This document shows, piece by piece, positions 18,820 to 28,747 of a DNA stretch of 64,000 bases. Position 1 is the stretch's first letter. Each line of letters begins with the position of its first letter. The notes beneath the pieces are model-generated. The model saw nothing but the letters and a program-made list of their open reading frames with translations, searched no databases and was not told the DNA's origin. This DNA comes from Alphaproteobacteria bacterium (GTDB lineage: Bacteria; Pseudomonadota; Alphaproteobacteria; Micavibrionales; Micavibrionaceae), in the NCBI GenBank assembly GCA_021776075.1, contig JAJFGQ010000056.1:19871-83870 (forward strand), in the 5' to 3' direction. A program made the position numbers and the translations under genes.

Positions 18820-18891
18820 ATGGCCAGCAAACAATATATCCGGCGTATGGTCGATGGTCACAGGATACAAGCGGTAACCACAGAACATTAA
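18820..18891 (+). pseudogene. Decayed start of a second MuF domain
   Basis: A 23-codon ORF reads MASKQYIRRMVDGHR and then ends in TEH followed by TAA. It aligns with the start of the MuF-domain gene at 17412 (MTGKTYIWRTVGDSR, then SEH) over the whole length. The two DNA segments share the ATATATCnGGCG core. The stop falls where the conserved ADREGK should follow. It is best read as a remnant of a second cassette. The rest of the 273-bp gap around it (18627-18899) shows no convincing gene. Confidence 0.45.
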
Positions 18892-18899
18892 GGGGTGTT

Positions 18900-20480
18900 T
18901 TATCCGGTCTTCAGGCAGGGTAAACGGCCTTCTTCACGATGCATGGCCCAGCTTTTCTGTTGGTTGGCGAGTGTATTATAGGGCTCCGGATCTGCGGTCA
19001 TGGCTTGGACTTTTGCTATTTGGTCCGTCATGCTTTTGAAGACATCGTACCAAAGCTGTGTGTTGGTCATACCGTTCTGAGCCTTAAAACGCAAATCTTC
19101 CAGCTTGTCAGCCGCGGCTGTTCCCTGATATTGCTGTTCCAGCATGGGCAGAAGATCCTGACGGAGAAAATCAAGCATCGTATGGTTTTTGGCACCGAAC
19201 GGTATCTTCATATGCTGGTCCGTATGGTGAAAACGCTTGTCACCACGGTGATAAACGCCGAGTAGATTCTTTTTTATGGCCTGCTCTGCCGCCAGTGGGT
19301 CACTGATCAGGGGCAGGGCATATTTCTTTTCAAGACGGTCAATCATGGCGGCCCGTGCCGAGTCATTAAGGGCCAGCATTCCTATAATCAAAGCCATATT
19401 AGCCGTTGTTTCGGGGCTTGAATCAAAATCCCGTAATTCGTGCAATATGCCGTCACAACCTTCCGGCGGCAGCTTGTATTTAAAGCTCCACCAGAATTCA
19501 GACATGGCAAGTTCAAACTGAGCAACAGTTTCAGGGCCCAGTCCTTGCATATTGGCGGGCGCTATTTCCTGCCCCCGGGGAACAGCTTTGAAATTATACT
19601 CATGATCGTAATAGACGAGCATGGGTGCATGGAGTATCTCATCGAGCATCATATTCAGGAAGTCATGTTCATTGCGGGCGGCGAAGGTAAAATCGGGTAT
19701 CAGACCGCGCTTGGTGTGGCTGTTTTTCGTGATAGTGCACAAATTTTGCCGCGATTGAAGTCCGGTATGGATACTGACGCGCTGTTCTCTGGCGTTTTGA
19801 TAGGGTGGGCGGTTTTCCGTCAAGATCAGGAAAAAAGGCAACAACGCCGATTGCAGGCGTGTCATTTCAAAAGCATGTCGCAGGCTTTTGACACCGTGTG
19901 TTCCGTGAACGGATGTGTTGGCAACGGGATAAGAGTGGGCTTTTCTGCTCATGATGCGTTTAAAGCTTTCCATCATGATGCGTGGTCTATCGCAATAACC
20001 GTAATCATATTCCCGGCCTGAAATGATATTATTCATGCATTCAAGCGGTGTGGCAAAGGGCATGATGGCAAATGGAGACTGGATTTGCGGCGTTTCCAGT
20101 TCTGTGGCTTTCAGAGAAAGAACGGATTTCTGGGACGCTATTTCATGGGCGATATTTTCAATAGCAGAGAGCACATGCGGGTTGGTTTTAAGTTCCACCA
20201 TATGAGCCCCCGGCTCATTCGACATGTTGATTTTAGCTTTGAAGCCCTTATTTTCGTTATCCTGCCTGTCTTGCGGCGGAAGAACGGCATCTGTTAATTT
20301 TATATTTTCGGCATCTGTCGGTAAGCGAAAGCCTTTTTCTGCACCGGCATTTACCATGAACATGATTTCCAGCTCCGTACCGTATAGGGGTGTACTGTCC
20401 TCACCGCTGCCCGTGAAGTAAGGTATGAGCGTCTGCTTTCCCTCCAGCGGCTCTTTTCTGTCTTTACGGATTGATCCCAT
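18900..20480 (-). CDS. Glutamate-cysteine ligase-like protein (GCS2 superfamily)
   Basis: This 526-residue protein carries signs of the GCS2/carboxylate-amine ligase fold: YGTELEIMF near residue 33 with the paired acidic residues used for Mg-ATP, GAHMVELKTNP near 91, and a SVHGTHGVKSLRHAFEMTRLQSALLPFFL segment near 190-220, matching the H..VG....A......R...P.L.ALS pattern of that family. It lies downstream of rsmE next to ubiA, the place where alphaproteobacteria commonly carry gshA. Glutathione synthesis (joining glutamate and cysteine) is therefore likely. The sequence is far from the textbook alphaproteobacterial GshA, so another carboxylate-amine ligation is possible. It is longer than typical GshA of this group. 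Confidence 0.5.
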   Translation of the reverse strand: MGSIRKDRKEPLEGKQTLIPYFTGSGEDSTPLYGTELEIMFMVNAGAEKGFRLPTDAENIKLTDAVLPPQDRQDNENKGFKAKINMSNEPGAHMVELKTNPHVLSAIENIAHEIASQKSVLSLKATELETPQIQSPFAIMPFATPLECMNNIISGREYDYGYCDRPRIMMESFKRIMSRKAHSYPVANTSVHGTHGVKSLRHAFEMTRLQSALLPFFLILTENRPPYQNAREQRVSIHTGLQSRQNLCTITKNSHTKRGLIPDFTFAARNEHDFLNMMLDEILHAPMLVYYDHEYNFKAVPRGQEIAPANMQGLGPETVAQFELAMSEFWWSFKYKLPPEGCDGILHELRDFDSSPETTANMALIIGMLALNDSARAAMIDRLEKKYALPLISDPLAAEQAIKKNLLGVYHRGDKRFHHTDQHMKIPFGAKNHTMLDFLRQDLLPMLEQQYQGTAAADKLEDLRFKAQNGMTNTQLWYDVFKSMTDQIAKVQAMTADPEPYNTLANQQKSWAMHREEGRLPCLKTG

Positions 20481-20585
20481 AACAATACCTTCTTTAACAT
20501 ATCTTTATAAGGCGCCCACTTAAGCATTGAGAATGCGTGTTGTAAAGTGGGTTATTATTAAAAATTGGTAAGGCATATGCGACAA

Positions 20586-21317
20586 TTATGTGCAGGCAGA
20601 TAAAGCTGAAAGAACATAACAAGCTGCTGTTTCACTGCGAAGAATGTTTGTCCCCAGTGATATGGGGATGATGTTTTCGGTGCTGCCCAGCATGTCTTTT
20701 TCTTCTTGCGTAAAGCCGCCCTCCGGTCCGATCAGAAAGGCGATATCGTCTCTGTTTGATTTTGATAGTGCATCTTTGACTGGTTTTGCTGTTTCCCGTT
20801 CTATACAGGCGAGAAGAGGCGTTTTGCTCTCCCGGTTCTGTAGAAGGGTTTTTAACGGTTGCAGAGGGGCTAAAGAAGGAATATCAAAGCGCTCACACTG
20901 CTCTGCGGCTTCTATGATTTGTTGTTCTATGCGTTTTTCATTGATCTGACGAATTTCTGTATTTTGTGTCAGAACCGGGTGCAAATGCGTAACGCCTAAC
21001 TCGACTGATTTTTCGATTAGCCAGTCCATACGTGCTTTTTTTATGGGCGCAAACACAAGATGAACGGCGTGTTGTCTTTGTGATTGCGGTAAAAGTTGTT
21101 TTTGAATTGCGATTTCTGCGGTTTTTTTGGATGGAAATGACAGCACACCCAGCCACTCACCGTCTTTACCGTTAAAAATTCGGAGGGAATCCCCCGTTTT
21201 GCGGCGCATCACATTTTTTAAATAGTGAGCCTGTGTATTATCCAGTACCATCAGGACACTTTTCTTTAATTCCTGATCGACATAGAGGCGCGGTAGTTTT
21301 ATAAACGCGGACATCAT
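20586..21317 (-). CDS. rsmE: 16S rRNA m3U1498 methyltransferase
   Basis: RsmE methylates N3 of U1498 in helix 44 of 16S rRNA. This 243-residue protein has the N-terminal PUA-like domain (about 5-70, with [13 protein letters not shown]) and the C-terminal SPOUT knot domain with [13 protein letters not shown] and [12 protein letters not shown], which form the S-adenosylmethionine pocket. I place the start at the first of two ATGs (21317). This start codon overlaps head-to-head with the ATG of ubiA, sharing the CATCATG sequence. A GTG five codons upstream is also in frame. Confidence 0.93.
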   Translation of the reverse strand: MMSAFIKLPRLYVDQELKKSVLMVLDNTQAHYLKNVMRRKTGDSLRIFNGKDGEWLGVLSFPSKKTAEIAIQKQLLPQSQRQHAVHLVFAPIKKARMDWLIEKSVELGVTHLHPVLTQNTEIRQINEKRIEQQIIEAAEQCERFDIPSLAPLQPLKTLLQNRESKTPLLACIERETAKPVKDALSKSNRDDIAFLIGPEGGFTQEEKDMLGSTENIIPISLGTNILRSETAACYVLSALSACT

Positions 21318-22257
21318 GAATACAGATAACACCAGAACTCATACAGACATCAAGAGCAATGGCGGAATAAACCGCTTTTTTCCGCCGTTGTTACGTCCTT
21401 ATGCCTGTTTGGCGCGGTTTGACAGACCTATTGGAACGTGGCTTTTACTGTTGCCGGGCTGGTGGGCTATTACACTCTCTGCCGGGGGTCTTTTTTCTTT
21501 TAATAGCCATAGTGTAAATTTTAATCACCATGATGTAAATTTGATGGCCTTATTCGGTATTGGCGCGCTTGTTATGCGCGGTGCGGGATGTGTTATCAAT
21601 GATTTGTGGGATAGGCGACTGGATCATCAGGTTGAGCGGACCCGCTCCCGCCCTTTGGCATCAGGCGCGGTGACTCCCAAACAGGCTTTTGTCTTTTTAA
21701 TTTTATTGTTGAGTATTGGATTGCTGATTTTGACGCGGATGTCTTTTGTGACCATCCTGCTTGGTGTCATATCTGTTCCGTTTATTGTCTTTTATCCTTT
21801 GATGAAGCGCATTACCTGGTGGCCACAGCTTTTTTTGGGTCTGACATTTAATTTTGGCGCTTTAATGGGGTGGTCGGCTGTTACAGGAACTCTGGCTCTC
21901 CCTGCTTTGTTTTTGTATGCGGGCGGGATATTCTGGACGCTGGGCTATGATACGATTTATGCCCATCAGGATAAAGAAGATGATGCCCGCATAGGGATTA
22001 AATCAACGGCTCTTAAACTGGGAGAAAATAGTAAAAAATGGGTGGCCGGTTTTTATAGTATCGCCTGGTTGTTTTTTGTTCTGGCGTACATTATTGCCGG
22101 AGCCGGTACTTTGTCTGTTTTAATTTTATTGGCCGCAGGCTGGCAGTTTTTCTGGCAGGTTAGAATGTGGGACATGGATAATCCGGAGAGTTCCCTGATG
22201 ATATTTAAATCAAATCGTGATTTTGGCCTGTTTGTATTGGCTGCGGCGGCTTTTTAG
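21316..22257 (+). CDS. ubiA: 4-hydroxybenzoate polyprenyltransferase
   Basis: UbiA joins the polyprenyl tail to 4-hydroxybenzoate in ubiquinone synthesis at the inner membrane. This 313-residue protein has the family opening [21 protein letters not shown] and the first Asp-rich motif [23 protein letters not shown] (near 95-117). The second motif is [19 protein letters not shown] (near 215-235), among about eight helices. The N-terminal 30 residues are polar and variable. The start codon overlaps that of divergent rsmE, leaving no leader that avoids the rsmE coding region. The stop abuts the stop of the convergent GDH gene (TAGCTA). Confidence 0.94.
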   Translation: MNTDNTRTHTDIKSNGGINRFFPPLLRPYACLARFDRPIGTWLLLLPGWWAITLSAGGLFSFNSHSVNFNHHDVNLMALFGIGALVMRGAGCVINDLWDRRLDHQVERTRSRPLASGAVTPKQAFVFLILLLSIGLLILTRMSFVTILLGVISVPFIVFYPLMKRITWWPQLFLGLTFNFGALMGWSAVTGTLALPALFLYAGGIFWTLGYDTIYAHQDKEDDARIGIKSTALKLGENSKKWVAGFYSIAWLFFVLAYIIAGAGTLSVLILLAAGWQFFWQVRMWDMDNPESSLMIFKSNRDFGLFVLAAAAF

Positions 22258-25200
22258 CTACCCGCCATAGAGGCTGCGCAGGCGTTGTTCGGCGATAACC
22301 AGCATGGGCAGATCAATCGTGCCAACCCGGCGAATGTCGGCAAATAGAGATTCAAACAGGTGAAGTTGCTGTTCGTGGTTTTCTGCCCATGCCTTCACGA
22401 TGCTGCCATGACCGTTTCGGCCCAGCTTTTTATTCTTGATGCCGTGTTTCATGTCATCAAGAATATGGATAGTAAGGCCGGCCTGACAGCTATGGAATTG
22501 TTCTGTTAAGGCGTCCAAAGCTTCGGCCGACCAACGATCATCAGCCGTCATATAGCGGGCTTGCTGTCGAAACCAGTCAATGTGAAAATATTCACCTAGC
22601 TCAAAATAGGTACGGGCGGCGAGCAAGATATCCCTGTGAGAATTGCGGCTTATGCGGACGATATCGCAGGCCGCACCCAGTGTTGGAATGAGGGCAATTT
22701 GTTCTGCCAATGTATGGGAAAGCCCGTCATTAATACCTAGTTGTGTACGTTGCTGTATGGATTGTTTCAGTTCTTCCGTTACAATTTCATCCAGGTGGCC
22801 GCATAGTGTGCTAACCCCTTTCCCGAATGTTTTGATATCTGTGATAATATCGGGTGTACGTCCCAGCCTTGTGAGGAACCAGATTGTTTCCCGCTCCACC
22901 ATTTTTGCAATATCCTGCATAGCTTTGAGCTGTACCTGTGCCGGAACTTTATTGTCCAGAGATTCAATTTGATCCCACAGAGGACGGAGGCCGAACGAAT
23001 CCCGTACAACGAGATAAGCGCGCGCAACATCAGCACAGTTCGCGCCGGTTTTGTCCATTAGTCCTTTTACAAAAGTGGGGCCCATACGGTTGACGAGGCT
23101 GGTTGCCATGGATGTCGCAATGATTTCCCGGCGTAGGCGGTGTATTTGAATTTCTTTCTCATATTTTTTACGAAGAGGCTGAGGGAAATAATTAAAGAGC
23201 CAGTAATTTCCGATTTCAGGGATATCGGGAATATCAGAGGCCAGCAAATCCGTAGTAAACAGAATTTTAGCATAAGCCTGTATGAGGCTAAGCTCTGGCC
23301 GTGTTAGTCCTTTGCCGTTGCGCAGCCTTAATTCTATTTCTTCTTCATCCGGTAATTCTTCTAACTTACGGTTCAGGCCGTTATTGCGCTCAAGGTCTGT
23401 AATAAAGCGGGCGTGAGCCGATAAATGCTCAGCGGCCTGTAACTCCATAAGGCTAAGGCCCTGCGATTGCTGGTAGTTATCTCGTAAAACCAGCTCGGCG
23501 ACTTCATCTGTCATTTTTTCCAGTAAATTATTACGCTTTTTCAGTGTGATTTTATGGTCTGGATTGGCCATGACTTCGGTAAATAAAATCTTGATATTAA
23601 CTTCGCGGTCTGAGGAATCTACGCCGCCCGAATTATCAATAAAGTCAGCGTTAATTTTGCCACCTTTTTCTGAAAACTCAATACGGGCAGCCTGTGTAAC
23701 ACCAAGGTTGGCTCCCTCACCGATAACGCGTGTCCTGATTTCTGACGCATTAATGCGAAGAGAATCGTTGGCCTTGTCTCCTGCGTCGGTATGCGTTTCC
23801 TGCGAGGCTTTGATGTAAGTGCCGATGCCGCCGAACCAGAGCAGGTCTGTCCGGGCGCGGAGCATGGCCTGAATAAGATCAGCCGGTGTTGCACGATCAC
23901 TATCAAGGTCAAAACGTTTGCGAATTTCAGGCGTTAATGTCAGGTTTTTTTCACTGCGCAGATAGATTTTTCCGCCCTTGGAGAGTTTTTTGCTATCATA
24001 GTCATCCCAGCCTTTTACAGCATTAAATAAACGTTTCCGTTCTTTAAAACTGACAGCAGGATCGGGGTCAGGATCGCATACAATATGGAGATGATTAAAG
24101 GCACCGATCATACGGATTTTGTTAGAAAGCAACATGCCGTTTCCGAAGACATCACCCGCCATATCGCCGACACCAACAACATCAAAAGGCTCGGTTTGTG
24201 TGTTGTGGTTAAGTTCACGAAAATGACGCTTAACAGACTCCCAGGCGCCACGTGCCGTTATACCCATTTTTTTATGGTCATAACCCGCAGACCCGCCGGA
24301 TGCGAAAGCATCGCCAAGCCAATGTCCGTATTCAGCGGAAAGGGAATTGGCAATATCGGAAAATGTGGCTGTGCCTTTGTCGGCAGCGACAACCAGATAG
24401 GGGTCGTCACCATCCCGCCGTACAACATCTTTTGGCGGCACAACCTTTTTGCCCTTGCGGTTGTCTGTAATATCCAATAAAGCCCTGATAAAAATTTTGT
24501 AGCAGGAGATACCCTCCTTCAGAAAGGCTTCCCGTCCACCGTCTTTTGGTGGGTTTTTAACGACGAATCCACCCTTTGCACCCATAGGAACGATCAGAGA
24601 GTTTTTTACTTGTTGGGCTTTCATCAGGCCCAGAACTTCCGTACGAAAATCTTCATGACGGTCTGACCAGCGTATACCGCCGCGGGCAATGACGTCTCCG
24701 CGCAGATGAATCCCCTCTACCTGGGGTGAGTACACAAAAATTTCTCTGTATGGCTTTGGTTCCGGCAAACCGTCAATAGAGCGGCTATCAAGTTTTATGG
24801 CGAGCCATGATTTTGGGTTTCCTGCCTTATCTGTTTGAAAAAAGTTAGTGCGCAACGTGGCTTCGACCAGCCCGACGATGGTGCGTAATACACGATCTTC
24901 ATCCAGAGAGGTAACTTTTTCCAGTGCGTGGTCTATAGCAACAGAGCAGCCGGCGGCCCCAATATCAGCTTGATCAGTTTTGACGGGATTATGAAGTGCG
25001 TTAAACAGGACGATGATGTGGCGGCTTATGTCCGGATTTCCCGTTAATGCTTGCTCAATATAACGGGTACTAAAGGGGTGGCGTGCCTGACGCATGAAGC
25101 GGATATAAGTGCGCAAGATTGTAACTTCCCGCCAGTTCATATGTGCGCCCAGAATGAGACGGTTCAGGCCCGCATTTTCCATTTCGCCGCACCAGATTTT

Positions 25201-27096
25201 ACCCAGAGCCTCTTCAAATTGAGGTTTGATATCTAATACTTTGAAGGCGGGCGTTCCCTCTTTTGTTTCCATCATGAAGTCATGAATCCAGATGGATGAG
25301 TCTGCGCCTTCCGGTTTCACGTTAAAGGGCAGTTCGGAGAGGACGTTCAAACCCATTTTGTCCAGAATGGGCAGTATGTCTGACAGGATAACCGGATGAT
25401 TTTTGTGATAAATTTTCAGACGTAATTGTTGATCGCTACAAGCGTTGCAACGGTAAATATCCAACGCCATATGCTCGGATTCCAGAGCTTCTTCTATTCT
25501 TTCTATATCAAAAATAGCTTGTTTCGGTGTAAATGTTTCGCGGTAGGATATAGGAAAGGCCCGTCCGTATTTTTGTATAATATCTGGTATTCTCTCTTCG
25601 TTCCTTGAAGTTTCCAGGAGGGTATCGGCCAGTTTTTCGCTCCACAAGCGCCCGGCTTCCTGTAGCCGGGCTTCAGTTTTTCCCGTTTCAAAACGGGGTG
25701 GTTTGCCCTGATTGATGTAGATGATATACATGACACGCGCCAAGGGAGAGTCGTCCAGATTAGTATAGAAATTGGCACATGTTCCCTTCATGTCTTTTTC
25801 TAGGATCTTCTGAATTGTTATGCGCAAGCGTGTGTCATAGCGGTCTTTGGGTACATAGACCAAGCACGAAATATACCGGCCAAACGGGTCTTTTCGTGTG
25901 TAAAGGGCAATCCGTTGGCGTTCCTGTAAGCGTAAGATGCTCAGAGCGGTTTTGAGTAAACTGTCGATTTCAATTTGAAATAATTCGTCCCGCGGATATT
26001 TTTCTAATATGTGACGTAGTGCTTTGAAATCATGACTGCCCGGTTTGAAACCGGAGCGCTCCATAACAAGTTCCGTTTTGCGGCTTAGATAGGGTATGTC
26101 CTGAATACTGCGGGAGTAAGTGACAGAAGTGAAAAGCCCGATAAAAAGGCATTCGCCCGTAATGTTTCCCTTTTTATCAAATTGTTTAACGGCAATCGCA
26201 TCAAGGGGGACGGGTCGGTGTACTGTAGATTTTTTGTTTACCTTGGACACAGTCAAAGGAGGGAGAGCGTGTCTTAATCGTTGTAAGTCCTGCGGAAGCC
26301 CATCTTTTTTTTCGCTAATATAGACGGGGTGAACGTCGTTATGAAGCAGTCCCAGACTAGAGCCTCTGACTGTCTGGCTTGTTACAATGTCTTTGTTCTT
26401 TGTAAATTTATACTCACGGTATCCCAGAAGGGTAAAATTATCATTGTGCAGATATTCAAGAAAATTAAGATAATCCTGTAGCTTATCATTATGATGGCTT
26501 TTGGGCGTGTGACTGAGGGTTTTTTGACAGTCTTTCAGTTTTTCACGCATTTGCTCCCAGTCACGCGTAGCAAAATAGACATCATTTAATATTTGCTGGA
26601 GGTCTTGCTTTAGGGATGGAATCAGGCTGTCGGGCATTGTGCCTTGTAGTTCCATATGTATGTGAGATTGTGGCTGCAACCCCTTGCCGGGTTTTACTGA
26701 GGTCGGGATAACATTGCCATTTTTCCTCTGTTCCCCATATAGGACCGGATGAACTAGAACATGAATGAGCCTGTTGTGTCTGGCTGTAATTTCAGCGGCT
26801 ACGGAATCAACTAGAAAAACCATGTCCTCGCTGACAATATCGATGATGGTGTGGGCGGTTCCCCAATCGTCACGGTCTGGCCGCGGTGTGTAGATGTAAA
26901 TCTCGGAAGCAAGAGGCTTTCTGTTGGCGGACATTTTCCAGTGGCGTTCCGCTGTGCGTGCCATGGTAACGGGGTCCAGTAAATCCATGTCTTCATCGGA
27001 TAAGGCACCATACAAATGCTCCAGAAACTTTTTCAGTTCCGGAGATGCATCGGATGTAAGGGCTTTTTGTGCTTGTTTTATTAAACGATGTGGCAT
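22258..27096 (-). CDS. gdh: NAD-specific glutamate dehydrogenase, large 180-kDa class
   Basis: This 1612-residue protein is a complete member of the large GDH class, which oxidatively deaminates glutamate to 2-oxoglutarate with NAD+. The N-terminal half carries ACT-like regulatory segments (DIVSEDMVFLVDSVAAE near 85-105). The catalytic region (about 760-1200) has VPMGAKGGFVVK with its substrate lysine near 837, GGSAGYDHKKMGITARGAWE, and the NAD-binding VGVGDMAGDVFGNGML. A helical C-terminal region completes it. I prefer the ATG at 27096 over the in-frame TTG two codons earlier. With PutA, also in this window, it would complete proline catabolism to 2-oxoglutarate. It converges on ubiA with zero spacing. 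Confidence 0.95.
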   Translation of the reverse strand: MPHRLIKQAQKALTSDASPELKKFLEHLYGALSDEDMDLLDPVTMARTAERHWKMSANRKPLASEIYIYTPRPDRDDWGTAHTIIDIVSEDMVFLVDSVAAEITARHNRLIHVLVHPVLYGEQRKNGNVIPTSVKPGKGLQPQSHIHMELQGTMPDSLIPSLKQDLQQILNDVYFATRDWEQMREKLKDCQKTLSHTPKSHHNDKLQDYLNFLEYLHNDNFTLLGYREYKFTKNKDIVTSQTVRGSSLGLLHNDVHPVYISEKKDGLPQDLQRLRHALPPLTVSKVNKKSTVHRPVPLDAIAVKQFDKKGNITGECLFIGLFTSVTYSRSIQDIPYLSRKTELVMERSGFKPGSHDFKALRHILEKYPRDELFQIEIDSLLKTALSILRLQERQRIALYTRKDPFGRYISCLVYVPKDRYDTRLRITIQKILEKDMKGTCANFYTNLDDSPLARVMYIIYINQGKPPRFETGKTEARLQEAGRLWSEKLADTLLETSRNEERIPDIIQKYGRAFPISYRETFTPKQAIFDIERIEEALESEHMALDIYRCNACSDQQLRLKIYHKNHPVILSDILPILDKMGLNVLSELPFNVKPEGADSSIWIHDFMMETKEGTPAFKVLDIKPQFEEALGKIWCGEMENAGLNRLILGAHMNWREVTILRTYIRFMRQARHPFSTRYIEQALTGNPDISRHIIVLFNALHNPVKTDQADIGAAGCSVAIDHALEKVTSLDEDRVLRTIVGLVEATLRTNFFQTDKAGNPKSWLAIKLDSRSIDGLPEPKPYREIFVYSPQVEGIHLRGDVIARGGIRWSDRHEDFRTEVLGLMKAQQVKNSLIVPMGAKGGFVVKNPPKDGGREAFLKEGISCYKIFIRALLDITDNRKGKKVVPPKDVVRRDGDDPYLVVAADKGTATFSDIANSLSAEYGHWLGDAFASGGSAGYDHKKMGITARGAWESVKRHFRELNHNTQTEPFDVVGVGDMAGDVFGNGMLLSNKIRMIGAFNHLHIVCDPDPDPAVSFKERKRLFNAVKGWDDYDSKKLSKGGKIYLRSEKNLTLTPEIRKRFDLDSDRATPADLIQAMLRARTDLLWFGGIGTYIKASQETHTDAGDKANDSLRINASEIRTRVIGEGANLGVTQAARIEFSEKGGKINADFIDNSGGVDSSDREVNIKILFTEVMANPDHKITLKKRNNLLEKMTDEVAELVLRDNYQQSQGLSLMELQAAEHLSAHARFITDLERNNGLNRKLEELPDEEEIELRLRNGKGLTRPELSLIQAYAKILFTTDLLASDIPDIPEIGNYWLFNYFPQPLRKKYEKEIQIHRLRREIIATSMATSLVNRMGPTFVKGLMDKTGANCADVARAYLVVRDSFGLRPLWDQIESLDNKVPAQVQLKAMQDIAKMVERETIWFLTRLGRTPDIITDIKTFGKGVSTLCGHLDEIVTEELKQSIQQRTQLGINDGLSHTLAEQIALIPTLGAACDIVRISRNSHRDILLAARTYFELGEYFHIDWFRQQARYMTADDRWSAEALDALTEQFHSCQAGLTIHILDDMKHGIKNKKLGRNGHGSIVKAWAENHEQQLHLFESLFADIRRVGTIDLPMLVIAEQRLRSLYGG

Positions 27097-27181
27097 GGAC
27101 AACCAGTGAGGTTTACTCTTTACAGTGGCGTTAAGCCTATGCCGAAAATGCTTTCACGGCAAGTCTGATTAATTCTGTGTG

Positions 27182-27490
27182 TTATAAGGCATCTGTTAAA
27201 AGCTTTACTAGAATAAGGGGCATGATAACCCAGCTTAGAAGGAGATCAACTTTGATTAACCAGTCTTTTTTGACAATGAATGTTACAATGATAGAGGCCC
27301 CATATAGGATCAAACAATAAGAAAAAAGTCCGAGCGCCTTCTCTGTTTGCTCGCTTTCTCCCAGAAAGGGTACGACAACAAACTTCAGGAGCAGGAGGCC
27401 AATCCCCAAACCAACGGCATAAGCACTTTTTTTCAGCAAACGCTGAATCTTTTTTTCTTTTTTTCTTTCCTGTTTGTCTAGATCATTCAT
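27182..27490 (-). CDS. Small three-helix membrane protein
   Basis: This 102-residue protein has a very basic start (KQERKKEKKIQRLLKK) followed by three hydrophobic segments at about 24-42, 53-72 and 80-99. The basic start should stay in the cytoplasm. I do not recognise the family. It is encoded upstream of GDH on the same strand (85-bp gap) and divergent from the DoxX-like gene, but no functional link is evident. Confidence 0.55.
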   Translation of the reverse strand: MNDLDKQERKKEKKIQRLLKKSAYAVGLGIGLLLLKFVVVPFLGESEQTEKALGLFSYCLILYGASIIVTFIVKKDWLIKVDLLLSWVIMPLILVKLLTDAL

Positions 27491-27559
27491 GGTGAATTAT
27501 TACCCTCTTTCTTTATCTATTATGATATTTTATGACCTGTTTTACAAAGGAGTTTTTTT

Positions 27560-28000
27560 ATGACTGATGATGATCGTCTGGGGTTTTCCCTGTTTGCTTT
27601 ACGTTTAAGTATATTTGTTGTTATGGCCGTCTGGACAGCGGATAAATTTTTAAACCCCGGACATGCTGCGGGTGTTTACGCCCATTTTTATTTTATAGGC
27701 AAAGATTTTTCCGGTTCATTTATGATGATTTTTGCATTGCTTGAAAGCGCATTGATTCTGGCTTTTCTGGCCGGTTTTAAAAAGCGAATGACCTATGGTG
27801 CTGTGTTTTTACTGCATAGCGTTTCGACATTATCATCATGGAAAATATATCTGGATCCGTTGGGGTCGCCTAATATTTTGTTCTGGACGGCGTGGCCAAT
27901 GCTGGCGGCGTGTTTTGCTCTTTATATGTTGCGCGATAGGGATACGAAATTCACAGTATGTTCTTTGTTTTGTCCTGCGGAGAAAAAGAAGCCGGATTAG
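27560..28000 (+). CDS. DoxX-like membrane protein
   Basis: This 146-residue protein has four membrane helices and the general look of the DoxX/MauE-like group: a first helix with RLSIFVVMAVWTADKFLNPGHAAGVYAHF, then a short loop and a hydrophobic core with ALLESALILAFLAGF. The group includes quinone-linked and redox-associated membrane proteins, but the function here is unknown. A good AAAGGAG site lies about 8 bases before the ATG. The stop overlaps the methyltransferase stop by 4 bases. Confidence 0.6.
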   Translation: MTDDDRLGFSLFALRLSIFVVMAVWTADKFLNPGHAAGVYAHFYFIGKDFSGSFMMIFALLESALILAFLAGFKKRMTYGAVFLLHSVSTLSSWKIYLDPLGSPNILFWTAWPMLAACFALYMLRDRDTKFTVCSLFCPAEKKKPD

Positions 28001-28635
28001 ATTTTTTGCAGTTTATATATTTGCAATCGCCAGAACCGATCCGGTTTTAGGATGTCTTTATGCGTGATTTTTAAAGCGGTATTTTGTTGCAATAGAGACT
28101 CCAGCTTTTTTGAAGGAAAAGAACGATTATGTGCGGGGTGAAAAAATTGCCAATATAATTCCGCTATTTTCATGCCAACCGTATCGATTGCAAAATCACA
28201 GAGAAAAACAGTTCCATCTTTTGTGCATAAACGATCGAGGTTGGCTATATGCTGCGTCGGGTCACTCAGGTGGTGTAAAACATTGAGTGACATGACAATG
28301 TCAAATTTTTCCTTTAGGGACCCTAAGTCTTCGATATTTTTCTTGTAGAAGGTGGCTTGCTGTAGTTTTTTTCGTGCCAGAGCCAGCATCTCTTCCGTAC
28401 CGTCTATGCCGGTCAAAATGGCCTGACTATGATGATTGTAAATCTGAGATAACATCTCGCCCGTTCCGCACCCCAGATCAAGAATCTTTGTATCTTGCGG
28501 TATATTTTCGGGATAATGATTCAGAACCCATTCCCGTGTTTCATTGAGAAAAGCGGCCCATTTTCTTTCATAAACAGAAGCAAAGGCCGCATAATCTTTT
28601 TGTATGTTTGGTAATGTTACTTTTTTTGACGTCAT
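27997..28635 (-). CDS. Class I SAM-dependent methyltransferase
   Basis: This is a Rossmann-fold methyltransferase of about 212 residues. The SAM-binding motif I (KILDLGCGTGEML) lies near 50-65, an acidic residue ends the next strand (LTGIDGTEEML), and MSLNVLHHLSDP forms the post-motif. These are typical of small-molecule or UbiE/BioC-like methyltransferases. The start at 28635 is chosen because family proteins begin there and a G-rich ribosome-binding site precedes it. The frame is open for 23 more codons upstream. The substrate cannot be deduced. It is divergent from the 604-residue orphan gene. Confidence 0.8.
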   Translation of the reverse strand: MTSKKVTLPNIQKDYAAFASVYERKWAAFLNETREWVLNHYPENIPQDTKILDLGCGTGEMLSQIYNHHSQAILTGIDGTEEMLALARKKLQQATFYKKNIEDLGSLKEKFDIVMSLNVLHHLSDPTQHIANLDRLCTKDGTVFLCDFAIDTVGMKIAELYWQFFHPAHNRSFPSKKLESLLQQNTALKITHKDILKPDRFWRLQIYKLQKI

Positions 28636-28747
28636 TGCGCGCGCCCCCCCTTCTGGCCTTAGTAAATCGGAGAGTGGGTCGCTGTACAAGAAAAAAACTT
28701 GCAAATAGCTGTGTTATGAAATATGAAAGCAGCAGGAGATTTGCACT

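Noticed and set aside
18680..18840. Short minus-strand frame ending near 18700, partly hydrophobic
   Set aside because: It has no good start or ribosome-binding site and only about 28 residues from its single ATG. It could be a remnant, but this cannot be shown.
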